From Riptortus pedestris (taxonomy: Eukaryota > Arthropoda > Insecta > Hemiptera > Alydidae): DNA of 64,000 bases. The stretch covers positions 126,893,001-126,957,000 of the forward strand of contig CM032233.1 in NCBI GenBank assembly GCA_019009955.1, read 5' to 3'. This document shows positions 43,898-55,069 of this stretch, one piece after another. The stretch's first letter is position 1; every line of letters begins with the position of its first letter. Both the position numbers and the translations under genes were made by a program. The notes below the pieces were generated by a model that was not told where the DNA came from, ran no database searches, and was given only the letters and a program-made list of their open reading frames with translations.

Positions 43898-45689
43898 AAT
43901 GCATTGTTACCTTTTCACGCATAAACGGCTGAACCGAATTTTATGAAACTTGGTATGTATATTACTACTAGCCCAACTTAGACTTTAGGCTATACTAATA
44001 TTCTCTGAGACGAACAGGAGTGGGGGTTATAAGGGAGGCCTGAAATTAAAAATAGCGATATTTCGTTTCCTATTGGTTTTTCGGCAAATATGCACATAAC
44101 AAAAGTTATTTATTTTATTATTTAGAGTAACTTTTGTTATATACACTTTCGTCGTATACCTAAGTATAAATGAGTTATACGCTAAAAATTATAGCGGGAG
44201 TCAACAATTTTATTTGGCACAAAAGAATCAACCGAACTAAATAAAACTCGGTACGTGTATTAGGACTAACGCCTTCATTATAACAAGCCATACCAACATT
44301 TCTAGGGACGGGCAGGAGTGGGGGTTGTAAGGGAGGTCTGAAATAAAAAATAGCGGTATTTCGTTTTCTATTGGGTTTTCTGCAAATATGCACATGACAA
44401 AAGTTGTTTATTTTGTTATTTCAAGTAACTTTTGTTATATTCTCTTTTGTTTTATAACAACGTATAAACGAGATATACACAAAAAACTAAAGCGGGAGCC
44501 AACTATTTTATTGGGCACTAACGATTGAACCGAACTTAACAAAACTCGGTATGTGAATTAGCATTAATTCTCCCAAGATTATAAGCTATATTAAAATTTT
44601 TAGGTTCAGACGGGAGTGGGGGTTATAAGGGAGGCCTGAAATAAAAATTCGCGATATTTCATCTTCTACTTATTTTTCGGCAATCGTGCACATAACAAAA
44701 GCTGTTTACTTTTTATTATATAATTAGATTAACTTTTGTTTTATAATTTTTTTTTTGTAAAATAAGGTATGAAGCAAGTAATTTGTGTAGAAATATTGAT
44801 ATGCTCAACAATTCATTCCAATATGAACTACCCGGTACCTCACCTGGATAAGTTAATTCAAATCCATGTTAGAATTTTATCCTTAATAATTCAAAACTAT
44901 GTTATTTTTTAACGCCAGTAACAGTTTGCACCAAATAAAGTATACAGCCCCTCCCCCTTCTCTTATCCCAAACATTAATTAATGGGAAACGCCGGTTTTC
45001 TCTAAGTGTATTTAGTACATTATTAAATTAGAACGTGAAAAATATTTGAACAGTTTTCTTATTGTGAAGATAATGTAATCTGATTTGTTAATATAATTTA
45101 ATGTATTACAGAAATGTAATTCTCAGGAATGTGAATTTGTTTAATAATCATAAATAAATAATTTAAAAGGATGAACGCTGGGGATGTGCACCCAGTTATT
45201 TCTGGTACTTATTAACTCTGCTCCGTTAATGTATGATATACTTTGCTAAATACCAATATAAATATACAATTTACAATCGAGACTTACAAAAGAGTATTTT
45301 TAATAGCGGTTATGACTTACCTAAAACAGTTGTCACCATTAAGCTTTGTACCGCATCAAGGGAAAGGAACTTTTATTCATACATGCTTTGGAAGATAGAA
45401 TACTTTCTACGATTATGAATTATACTGTTTAATACGTTATATAAATGTAATATAAATATATAAAAACGACATGCACAGGAGACGGGAAATATAAAAAATA
45501 TTGAGGAGAGGGAAGTCTTAAGTAACAAATAATTTTATTATGAACAAATCCACAGCAACGACGGGTATGAACCCTAAAGACTGTGACGGGGAAATGTCAA
45601 AATATTGTGGAAAATAAAGACTTGCCAAAAAAATACCATCTTCGTTCAAACTCAAATGGATTCCCGGGCGAAGCCGGGTACCTTAGCTA

Positions 45690-45692
<3 letters not shown>
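43898..45692 (-). mobile_element. Family B element with three internal units (right arm)
   Basis: Mirror image of the left arm: starts with the tail (TTACCTTTTCACGCATAAAC), has unit landmarks near 44095, 44400 and 44700, a 5' section of about 700 bp that is better preserved than in the left arm, and ends TTCCCGGGCGAAGCCGGGTA CCTTAGCTAG. Confidence 0.85.
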
Positions 45693-45734
<42 letters not shown>

Positions 45735-46158
45735 CATCCCATTTTTTGTTTGATCGTTACAAAACTTAATATTTAATCGTTTATTATGTAAAAAGAATGA
45801 TGAATTCCGTTAATGACTAAAATCGGACCAGCGGCAGAGAGGAGTGGAATTAGACTGCCTCCGTTGTTATGCGTCGTATCGAAAAAGTGTATGGAATCAA
45901 TTTTATTGGAAGTGTGATGTTCTATGAATGTTGTGATATACATATTTCCTCTAAATTGAATATTAACTGAGATGTTGTCGGCCATCAGTAAACCCCCACT
46001 CCCACTCATCATAACAATAAGGTGTTCTACTATGAAACACTTTATTTGATGCCTAAATACTAAATATTGTTCAGATGAACATTTACGTTTTGAGATAAAT
46101 AAATACGTGACGCACATGGGGAATCTGCTTAGCTAACGCGGCCCCTGCGTGACAGCCT
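45691..46158 (-). mobile_element. Family A element, part interrupted by the B pair
   Basis: (TA)n at 45691-45729, then TTGTTTGATCGTTACAAAAC, AAAATCGGACCAGCGGC, CAGTAAACCCCCACTCCCAC, and the end GGGGAATCTGCTTAGCTAAC, CCCTGCGTGACAGCC. A second A copy begins at once at 46159. Confidence 0.8.
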
Positions 46159-46310
46159 TTTAGCAGATTTCCCTTAAGGGAAATCAGCTATTGAGGTCGT
46201 ACTCATGACGCGAGTTTCGAAAAATTTCTTAAAATGTCCATCGATCCTACCCAGGAGAAAATGATCTCCGTTCAAAATTATATATCGTAATATATATAAA
46301 TCTCCTGTCA
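46159..46310 (-). mobile_element. Family A element, hairpin part (interrupted by B)
   Basis: AGCAGATTTCCCTTAAGGGA AATCAG, then TATTGAGGTCGTACTCATGA, CCATCGATCCTACCCAGGAG and CCGTTCAAAATTATATATCG. The rest of this copy is at 47532-48027. Confidence 0.85.
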
Positions 46311-47463
46311 CGATGTTTGTCCGCGATGGACTCCTAAACTACTTAACCGATTTTAAATTAAATTGGCACACCGTGAGCAGTCTGGTCCAACTTGAGAGAT
46401 AGGCTATATTAATTTTCTCTGAGACGAACAGGAGTGGGGGTTATAAGGGAGGCCTGAAATTAAAAGTCGCGATATTTCGTTTTCTATTGGTTTTTTCGCA
46501 AATATGCACATAACAAAAGTTGTTTATTGTGTTATTTAGAGTAACTTTTGTTATAAACACTTTCATCGTATTCCGAAGTTTAAATGAGTTATACGCTAAT
46601 GACTATAGCGGGAGTCAACAATATTATTTGGGACAAAAGACCCAACCGAAATAAATAAAACTCGGTATGTGTATTAGCACCAACGCTTTCATTATAAGAA
46701 GCCATACCAACATTTCTAGGGACGGGCAGGAGTGGGGGTTTTAAGGGAAGCCAGAAATTAAAAATAGCGATATTTCGTTTTATATTGGTTTATCGGCAAA
46801 CATGAACATAACAAAAGTTGTTTATTTTGCTATTTAGAGTAACTTTTGTTATATACACTTTTTTCGTATATCGAATTATAAACGAGATATACGCTAAAAA
46901 TTATAGCGGAAGTGAACAATTTTATTTGGCAAAAAGACTCAACCGAACTAGATAAAACACTCACTATGTGTATTAGCACTAACGCCTTCCTTATAAAAAG
47001 CCATACTATTTCTAGGGACAGGCAGGAGTGGGGGTTATAAGGGAGACCTGAAATTAAAAATAGTGATATTTTGTTTCCTATTGTAGTTTCGGCAAATATG
47101 AACATAACAAAAGTTGTTTATTTTGTTATTTAGAGAAATTTGCTCAAGAATTCTTTTCAATATGAACTACCAGGTACCTCACCTGGAAAAATTAATTCAA
47201 ATGTATGTTAATATTTAGTCCTTAATAATTCAAATCTATGCATAATGCACAGGAAGCGGGAAATATGACAATATGGAGGACAGTGAAGTCTTACATAAAA
47301 AAATAATTTTATTATTAACAAATCCACAGAAACGACGGGTATTAACCCTAAACACTGGGAGGGGTAAATGTCAAAATATTGTGCAAAATAAAGCCTTGCC
47401 AAAAAAATACCATCAACATTCAGCCTCAAATGAATTCCCGAGCGAAGCCGGGTATCTGAGCTA

Positions 47464-47465
<2 letters not shown>
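46311..47465 (-). mobile_element. Family B element nested in A
   Basis: Begins CTGTCACGATGTTTGTCCGC GATGGACTCCTAAACTACTT, an end different from the other B copies, then joins the usual units (GACGAACAGGAGTGGGGGTT) with landmarks near 46505, 46805 and 47105, and ends AATTCCCGAGCGAAGCCGGG TATCTGAGCTAG. Confidence 0.8.

Positions 47466-47531
<66 letters not shown>
47464..47531. repeat. (TA)n tract between B and A
   Basis: About 34 TA units separating the B start from the continuing A element. Confidence 0.95.
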
Positions 47532-47535
<4 letters not shown>

Positions 47536-48027
47536 CTGTTAACGCTCTAGCGGTCGCAATTTTTGTTTGATCGTTACCAAACTCGGAATTTAATCGTTTT
47601 ATGTAAAAAGGAAGATCAAGGTCGTTAATGGTTGAAATCGGACCAGTGGGAGGGGGGGGGGTTTAGAGGGGGATTTTCGGAAAATTCGAAATATCTCCGT
47701 TATTATGCGTCGGATCGAAAAATTGTATAGAATCAATCTTATTGCAAATTAAATTTACTATAAATATTGCTTTATACATTTATTCTGTATCTTGAATATT
47801 AACCGAGATATTTGCATTTGTATTCTGCATTGGTCGGCAGGAGTGAGCTGTTTGGTACTTTCTGAAGAGAGCTCTGGCGGCCGTTTTCGTAACTATTCGT
47901 CCCTCGTGTATAAGTTTAGTGATCCCTTACTACTTACTACACTCGTTATTTGGCAGATTTGTCTATTGTAAAACTTCACGTGGGAAATCTGCATAGTTTA
48001 CGCAGCCCCTGCGTGACGGACTTTTTC
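47532..48027 (-). mobile_element. Family A element, second part
   Basis: CTGTTAACGCTCTAGCGGTC, GATCGTTACCAAACTCGGAA, CGGACCAGTGGGAGG, CGTCGGATCGAAAAATTGTA, and the end CTTCACGTGGGAAATCTGCA, CAGCCCCTGCGTGACGGACT. Well preserved. Confidence 0.85.
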
Positions 48028-48164
48028 GTCATCTCGATGGATATTTGTATACATTTTTCGAAACCCCATCATGAGTACAATAAATAGTGAGATGAGATCA
48101 TAAGTGAGTGATGGAAATCTGCTTAGTTTACGGGAGTCCTGAGAGAAGGGCTTTTATTAAAGGG

Positions 48165-48520
48165 CTGAAAGGCTCGGCTAAAAGAAGAAAGTGTAGGTGG
48201 GGCTATTGGGTGTTATTGAGTGGGGTGTGGTAGAGGGGGCGGTCTGCATGAAAGGAGGCTAGAAAACAATAATTTCCAATGCAAAACAATCTTTTGAGCT
48301 CTGGTGTAGATTGAGAGAGGATCGAGTATTGTGCTTGGCTAGTCCCCTGGGCAGTGTAGATTAAACCACCTGCCGTTAAGTCCCGTCTCCCGCTGGGCCT
48401 TTCTCGACAATGCCTCCCCCACCTACCGGGACACACCTCCTCAATCATGCTCTCCTCGTTCCAAATCAGTCATATCCTATTGACTTCCCTCACTAAACAA
48501 TAGCTTCCTTCACTAATCAA
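48165..48520. other. GC-richer island between A copies, unidentified
   Basis: About 350 bp with distinctly higher GC than its surroundings (GTAGAGGGGGCGGTCTGCAT, CTGCCGTTAAGTCCCGTCTC). A minus-strand frame of 81 codons exists (48203-48448) but resembles nothing I know. It lies between the start-type ends of two A copies that face each other. Confidence 0.4.
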
Positions 48521-48521
48521 A

Positions 48522-49080
48522 AGTCCGTCACGCAGGGGCTGCGTAAACTAAGCAGATTTCCCACGTGAAGTTACACAATAGAGAAATCTCCATACCAGAG
48601 CCGAACAGTTAAGGAAACGGCCGAACTAGATTTTGGCGGGAAACACACTCGTGCGTTATCTGTCCATATTTAAAAAAAATACAAATATCTCGGTTAATAT
48701 TCAAGATAGAGGATAAATGTATAGAACAATATTTATAGTAAATTTAATGTGCAATATGATTGGTTTAATACAATGTTTTGATCCGACGTATGGTAAAGGA
48801 GAATTTCGAATTTTCAAAAATCCCCCTATAAACCCCCCTCCCACTCGTCCGATTTCAGCCATTAACGAACTTGATCTGTCTTTTTGCATAAAATGTTAAA
48901 ATATCGAGTTTCGTAACGATCAAACAAAAATTGCGACCGCTAGAGCGTTAACAGACCAATATATATATAATTTTGAACGGACCTCATTTTCGTCATCTCC
49001 TGAGTAGGATCGATGGATATTTGAAGAATTTTTTCGAAAATCGTGTCATGAGTACGACCTAAATAGCTGATTTCCCCAAC
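48522..49080 (+). mobile_element. Family A element, near complete
   Basis: Starts AAGTCCGTCACGCAGGGGCT, ACTAAGCAGATTTCCCACGT, then TCTCGGTTAATATTCAAGAT, CCCCCCTCCCACTCGTCCGA, TGCGACCGCTAGAGCGTTAA, short TA run, and ends ATGAGTACGACCTAAATAGC TGATTTCCC; the final palindrome is broken off. Confidence 0.85.
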
Positions 49081-49084
49081 ACCG

Positions 49085-49555
49085 CCGTGAATATGAAGTG
49101 AATAAATACAAACGGTAATAAGAAATCATTCAGTCAATTTTAACAAACTCCAGACGGGAAGTACCTAATCAAAGAGGTGGCCTACTTCTCACCGGAAAGA
49201 AAAACAATTACGGAAATATATCAGAAGATAACATAATAATTTTATTGAAAACTATTTACTATATCTAGTACTGTAATTTATAATGAATCAGAATAATTTT
49301 TATCTCAATCAATCAAATTTTAGTAATCCAAGAACTTAAGAAGGGGGGAGGTCACGATAACATATTTGAATTTGTCTCACATAATTAAGGTCTCTTGAAA
49401 ACAATTTATGGTATTTAAGCTGGGAATAATGTGGTTTATTACATAACAGAGTATTGTTTATGCAACACGAGTAAAAGTGGGGGTCAATTGGAAACTGCAA
49501 ATCTCGGTTAATATGCAAGATAGGGAATAAGTGTATAAATATTGTTTTATACATT
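49085..49555 (+). repeat. Long-subfamily A module (copy 1)
   Basis: CCGTGAATATGAAGTGAATA, CTATTTACTATATCTAGTAC TGTAATTTATAATGAATCAG, GGTATTTAAGCTGGGAATAA. Shared in order with 61600-62060, where it sits inside an A copy. Confidence 0.7.
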
Positions 49556-49556
49556 A

Positions 49557-49707
49557 AGGGAAATCAGCTATTGAGGTCGTACGTACTCATGACACGATTT
49601 TCAAAAAATTTCTTCAAATGTCCTACGATCCTACTCAGGAGATGACGACCAAACCTCCAAAAAACAACAACACCATATGTAAATGTAACCTGGTCGAAAA
49701 CATTAAC

Positions 49708-49793
<86 letters not shown>

Positions 49794-49975
49794 ACGCTCT
49801 AGCGGTTGCAATTTTTGTTTGATCGTTCGATATTCGTAAATTCGATATTTAAAAGTTTTATGTAAAAAGACAGGTCAAGTTCGTTAATGGCTGAAATCGG
49901 ACCAGTGGGAGGGGGGGGAAGGGTTAGAGGGGATTCTATACATTTATTCTCTATCTTGAATATTAACCGAAAGAA
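49557..49975 (-). mobile_element. Family A element pieces around (TA)n(TG)n
   Basis: Hairpin-side piece (49557-49650: AAGGGAAATCAGCTATTGAG, GATCCTACTCAGGAGATGAC), a 60-bp segment with ACAACAACACCATATGT, (TA)n and (TG)n at 49713-49790, then GCTCTAGCGGTTGCAATTTT and GGACCAGTGGGAGG to 49975. Confidence 0.7.
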
Positions 49976-50089
49976 AATAAAATTCACGAAATATCGAGCA
50001 TAAACTAAGATTGACCAAACCTCCAAAAAAACAACAACACCCTATATATATATATATATCTATATATATATATATATATATATACATCT

Positions 50090-50180
50090 CCGGGTTAGTA
50101 TAGATGGACATTTGAAGCAATTTTTCGAAAATCGTGTCATGAGTACGACCTCAATGCTGATTTCCCTTAAGGGAAAACTG
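50090..50180 (+). mobile_element. Family A hairpin end
   Basis: ATCGTGTCATGAGTACGACC, then GCTGATTTCCCTTAAGGGAA AACTGCTAAAA. Preceded by an interrupted TA run at 50043-50084. Confidence 0.75.
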
Positions 50181-50556
50181 CTAAAAAAGAATGTGACAAG
50201 AAAAGAGAATTAGCGGTAATGGGGTTTTCATTTATTTATTACAGACTAATAATTGTGTCAGGGAGCCCTTACTGCATAATAATAGTTATGCCACTTGCTC
50301 CCTCAATGCAAATCCCTCGTTAAAATTCAAACGCCACCCCAGCCCCCTTTAATGCCCCTTTAGAAATGTTATTTTTTTTTATTGTGGGATCATAATATTC
50401 AGTATTTGTATGTATCGATTTTAATATGAAAGAGCTAATTAAAATGTGTTGGGGAGTAAGATGTATACGAGTATAATGGCAGATGCATGAAGTGATTACT
50501 GCCTGGGGGTGGAAATATTCAAGAAAAGGCTTCAAATGTACATTGATTATCCTTAT
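50181..50556. other. No recognised feature
   Basis: 375 bp between two A ends; no repeat match or plausible coding seen. Confidence 0.5.
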
Positions 50557-50925
50557 AGCAGATTTCCCTTAAGGGAAATCAGCTATTGAGGTTGTATTCA
50601 TGACGCGATTTTCCAAATTTTTCTTCAAATGTACATCGATCCTAGGCGATGACGAACATGAGGTCCGTTCAAAACTGTATAATTATAATAACGACCAATA
50701 CATATATACGTATCTGTTACCGCTATAGTGGTCGTAATTATTGTTCAATCGTTACCAAACTGGATATTTAATCGTTTTATGTAAAAATAAAGATCAAGTT
50801 CGTTAATGGCTGAAAGCGGACCAGAGGGAGGGGGGTTTAGAGGTGAGGAATTTTGAAAATTCGAAATATCTCTGTTACTATACGTAGCATCGAAAAATTG
50901 AATAGAAACAATCTTATTGAAGACT
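50557..50925 (-). mobile_element. Family A element, truncated
   Basis: GCAGATTTCCCTTAAGGGAA ATCAG, CATGACGCGATTTTCC, GAGGTCCGTTCAAAACTGTA, a short non-TA linker, then CCGCTATAGTGGTCGTAATT and ATGGCTGAAAGCGGACCAGA. It breaks at the start of a B copy. Confidence 0.8.
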
Positions 50926-51690
50926 AACTCAGATACCCGGCTTCGCTCGGGAATTCATTTGAGGATGAATGGTGATGCAGGATTTTTTGGCATAGTGCGC
51001 CCACTCATGACATTTTAACATTTAGACAATTTTAGTGGTTAATACCCGTCGTTTCCATGGATTTGTTTATAATAAAATTAATCTCTTATATAAGACTTCA
51101 CTATCCTCCATTTATAAATTATTATATACATTTATTCACATTCCTGAATATTAAGGGAGGTACATTGCCGTTTTTCATTCATTCAGGAAATTTAACTTAT
51201 TTTAAGTATGAACAATTACTCTGAACATAATTCATTTGAAATAACAAATATTGTTATGAACACATTTGCCGAAACCCCAAAATAAACAACTTTTGTTATG
51301 TTCACACTTCCACCTGCCGAAACCCCAAGAATAAAAATCATTTTGGCTCATTATAAATTTCAGGCCTAGTTTAGTAGTTAGTTTCTATGGTTATTATAAG
51401 GCAGGCGTAGCTAATGCTCATACCGAGTTGTATTTAGTTCGTTTGAGTCTTTTGAACCAAATAAAAATTTGTTGGGCGACCGCTTAGTTTTTAGCGTTAT
51501 AACTCATTTATAAAAAGTGCATATATAAAAGTTACTCTTAATAGACAAAAATAAACAACTATTGTCATGCGAAAAACCCAAATAGAAACGGAGCTATTTT
51601 TAATTTTCACAGGCCTCCCTTAGACCCCCCTCCCACTGGTCCGATTCCCTAATAATAATTTGGTATGGCTTATTATATGGACGAATTTAG
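50926..51690 (+). mobile_element. Family B element, degraded
   Basis: CTAACTCAGATACCCGGCTT CGCTCGGG start, GAGGATGAATGGTGATGC, TACCCGTCGTTTCCATGGAT, then rearranged units (AAACAACTTTTGTTATGTTC, CCGAGTTGTATTTAGTTCG). The tail is not visible. Confidence 0.7.
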
Positions 51691-51885
51691 TGCTATTACC
51701 TGATACACAGATCTGTGTGATCAATTAAGTTCTCACTTCTATTCATCGACTTTTACTTACGAATAGAGAATATATGGTGAGATGAGATTACCATTGTGTC
51801 TCCTTAGTTTACACTTAGTAGCAGCCCTTTCTTATTTTTTGTGTACTCTTATGTGCAACCTCAATCGCTACTTTTAGTAGATTTC

Positions 51886-51940
51886 CCTTACGGGAAATCA
51901 GCTATTGAGGTCGTACTCATGACGCGATTTTTGAAATAAA

Positions 51941-51991
<51 letters not shown>
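51886..51991 (-). mobile_element. Family A hairpin end plus (TA)n
   Basis: TAGATTTCCCTTACGGGAAA TCAGC, TCGTACTCATGACGCGATTT, then (TA)n from 51945 to 51991, which abuts the C arm. Confidence 0.75.
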
Positions 51992-51995
<4 letters not shown>

Positions 51996-52560
51996 TTCTG
52001 TTTTAATACATTGCTAAGACTTGGTGTGCCATAATTGGGTACGCTGAAGAATCCTTTCAGTCCATATTCAACCTCCTAACATTCTTCAGTACTTCTCAAG
52101 CGACTATAAATTTGGAATTTCCAATAGAATGCCTTACTTTTTAAGGGGGATTCTTGTAGAAAATCAAATTCTAAAACGAGTTTATATCGGTGATTGTTTT
52201 CGATTTGACGCATCCTTTAGCCGTAAAATGGAAAATCTTTATTTCAGAAACGGCATATTTTATTGAAAAATGCTACGACATAAAAGTTGTAGCCAACAAA
52301 ATTATCATTTAAACAAGTCTGTGGGGGAAAGAATGGATTCTAGAAAAAAGAAAAAAAAGAAAGTTTAAACGAAATAATGAGGAAGTATTCTTGTAGGAAT
52401 TCAAAAAATGTTTACTTCAAAAACCTTCTTAGAATTAATTTATTTAAAACTAATTACGTAGTAGTTATTTGCAAAAGGAATGCATTTTTCCACCTGCACA
52501 GTTTCATGTAAAAAAAACAATGCGGTATCATCCAGGCAAGTATCATAGGCCCATATTTTT
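51996..52560 (-). mobile_element. Family C arm (left)
   Basis: TTTTAATACATTGCTAAGAC TTGGTGTGCCATAATTGG, CAACCTCCTAACATTCTTCA, CTAAAACGAGTTTATATCGG, GTTGTAGCCAACAAAATTAT, ACTAATTACGTAGTAG. Mirror of 54180-54697; its outer terminus is cut by the (TA)n. Confidence 0.75.
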
Positions 52561-52567
52561 TAATAAA

Positions 52568-53890
52568 ACACTAGCACAGATACCCGGCTTCGTCCGGGAA
52601 TTCATTTGAGGCTGAATGGTGATGGTATTTTTTTGGCAAGGCTTTACTTTGAACAATATTTTGGCATTTACCCGTCCCAGTTTAGGGTTTATACCCGTTG
52701 TTGCTGTGGATGTTTTAATAATAAAATTAATTTTTTATGTAAGACTTCACTGTCCTCCATATTGTCATATTTCCCGGCCCCTGTGCATTATGCATAGCTT
52801 TGAATTATTAAGTTCAAAATATTAACATAAATTTGAATTAGTTTTTCCAGGCGAGGTTCCTGGTAGTTCATATTAGAAAGAATTGATGAGCATATCAATA
52901 TTTCTACGCAAATTACTTGCTCCACACATTGTTCCCGTAAAAATGTATAAAACAAAAGATACTCTAAATAACAAAGTAAACAAATTTTGTTAAGTGCACG
53001 TTTGTCGAAAAACAAATATACAACGAATTTTTATTTCAGGCCTTCCTTATAACCCCCACTCCCGTTCGAACTTAAAAATTGTAATATAGCTTATAATTAT
53101 GGATGAATTAATGCTAATTCACATACCGAGTTTTGTTAAATTCAGGTCAACCGTTAGTGCCCAATAAAATATTTGGCTCCCGCTTTAGTTTTTGGAGTAT
53201 ATCTCGTTTATACTTTGTTGTAAAACAAAAGTGAATATAACCAAAGTTACTTGAAATAACAATGTAAACAACTTTTGTCATGTGGATATTTGCAGAAAAC
53301 CCAATAGAAAATGAAATACTGCTATTTTTTATTTCAGACCTCCCTTATAACCCCCACTCCTGCCCGTCCCTAGAAATGTTGGTATGGCTTGTTATAATGA
53401 AGGCGTTAGTCCTAATACACGTACCGAGTTTTATTTAATTCGGTTGATTCTTTTGTGAGAAATAAAATTGTTGACTCCCGCTATAATTTTTAGCGTATAA
53501 CTCATTTATACTTAGGTATACGACGAAAATGTATATAACAAAAATTACTCTAAATAATAAAATAAATAACTTTTGTTATGTGCATATTTGCCGAAAAACC
53601 AATAGGAAATGAAATATCGCTATTTTTAATTTCAGGCCTCCCTTATAACCCCCACTCCTGTTTGTCTCAGAAAATATTAGTATAATCTAAAGTCTAAGTT
53701 GGGCTAGTAGTAATATACATACCAAGTTTCATAAAATTCGGTTCAGCCGTTTATGCGTGAAAAGGTACCAAGCAAACAGACACGAAAGAAACTAAATGTA
53801 GTTATGGTGTCTATGACATGTGAAACGAAAAGTTATCGTGAAATTTCGCGAAAAAAATCAATGTACAGACAGAGTTTACAATTTTATATA
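52568..53890 (+). mobile_element. Family B element, three internal units
   Basis: CTAGCACAGATACCCGGCTT CGTCCGGG start, full 5' section, units near 52985, 53275 and 53572, tail TCATAAAATTCGGTTCAGCC, CGTGAAAAGGTACC, then GTGTCTATGACATGTGAAAC, GTACAGACAGAGTTTACAAT TTTATATATA. The most complete single copy. Confidence 0.85.
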
Positions 53891-54179
53891 TATATAGATA
53901 GATATATAAGATTAAATGGTACAGTCATCGACCACGGCCTAAATGAAGAGTTTTTAAACTAAATAGAAGACATAGCCCTGATGTAAAGAAATGGAATGTG
54001 GCTGTAGTTTGACAGATCTCCTTCCCACTTCTCAATCATTTATTTATGGACATCACATCCAAGGTGATTTGCCCTTGCAAAAATTGTTCAAAGCTAAATA
54101 ACCAAAATAAAATAGATAACAACAAGTAACAATGACGAATACCAGAAAAAAACAATGACAAGTAACATAATCCTACAAA

Positions 54180-54697
54180 TAACTACTACGTTATTAGTTT
54201 AAAATAAATTAATTCTAAGAAGGTTTTATGAAGTAAACATTTTTCGGGTTCATGCAAGAATACTTTCTCGTTATTTCGTTTTAACTTTCTTTCTTTTTTT
54301 TCTAGCATCCATTCCTTCCCCCGCAGACTTGTTTAAAAGATAATTTTGTTGGCTACAACTTTTATGTCGCAGCATTTTTCAATAAAATAGGCCGTTTCTG
54401 AAATAAAGATTTGTCCATTTTACGGCTAAAGCACGTGTCAAATCGAAAAAAAATCACCGATATAAACTCGTTTTAGAATTCGATTTTCTACAAGAATCCG
54501 CCATAAAAAATAGGGGCATTCCGTTGGAAATTACAAAGTTATGGTCGCTGGAGAAGTACTGGACAAGGTTATGAGGTTTAATATGGACAGAAAAGATTCT
54601 TCACGGGTCCCAATTATGGCACGCCAAGTCTCAGCCGCGTATTAAAACAATTCGAGATTTTAAGGGGGGTGGCACGGGACCTTGGGACACCCTGTAT
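54180..54697 (+). mobile_element. Family C arm (right) with intact terminus
   Basis: GAAGGTTTTATGAAGTAAAC, GACTTGTTTAAAAGATAATT TTGTTGGC, TCACCGATATAAACTCG, TATGGTCGCTGGAGAAG, CAATTATGGCACGCCAAGTC, and the end GGGACCTTGGGACACCCTGT AT. Inverted relative to the left arm. Confidence 0.75.
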
Positions 54698-54699
54698 GT

Positions 54700-55010
54700 A
54701 CTAGCTAAGGTAACTCGCCTTTGCTCGGGAAATCATTAGAGCCTGAATGATGACAGTATTTTTTTTTTTTATTAAGACTTTTCTGTGCATAATATTTTTA
54801 CATTTCCCCGTCTCAGTGTTTAGTGTTTATACCTGAACATCTAGTAACTAAAGAGAGCGTGTATAATCTTTTTAAGTCTTCAAGAATAATAAAAACAAAA
54901 TGGATTCCCTGATCAATCCGTCTGGCCTGTTCCAAACATGGTGGAGAATATTAATCATAATCGTGGATAGCATTCCTTCGTCATTATTAAGTACCATTAC
55001 TGAGGTAGTT
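54700..55010 (+). mobile_element. Family B 5' fragment
   Basis: ACTAGCTAAGGTAACTCGCC TTTGCTCGGG (decayed hairpin), GCCTGAATGATGACAGTATT, CATTTCCCCGTCTCAGTG. Fades out after about 300 bp. Confidence 0.6.
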
Positions 55011-55069
55011 TTGTTCGGGAAACATTTAGACTGAATAATGAATGCGAGCGTTATTCATTTCAAGGCCTA

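Noticed and set aside
45773..46117. 114-codon minus-strand open frame
   Set aside because: It lies wholly in an A element, is not kept in other A copies and resembles no protein.
46159..46182. GATTTCCCTTAAGGGAAATC as a terminator or operator
   Set aside because: It recurs at every A element end in the same context, so it is the element's terminal hairpin.
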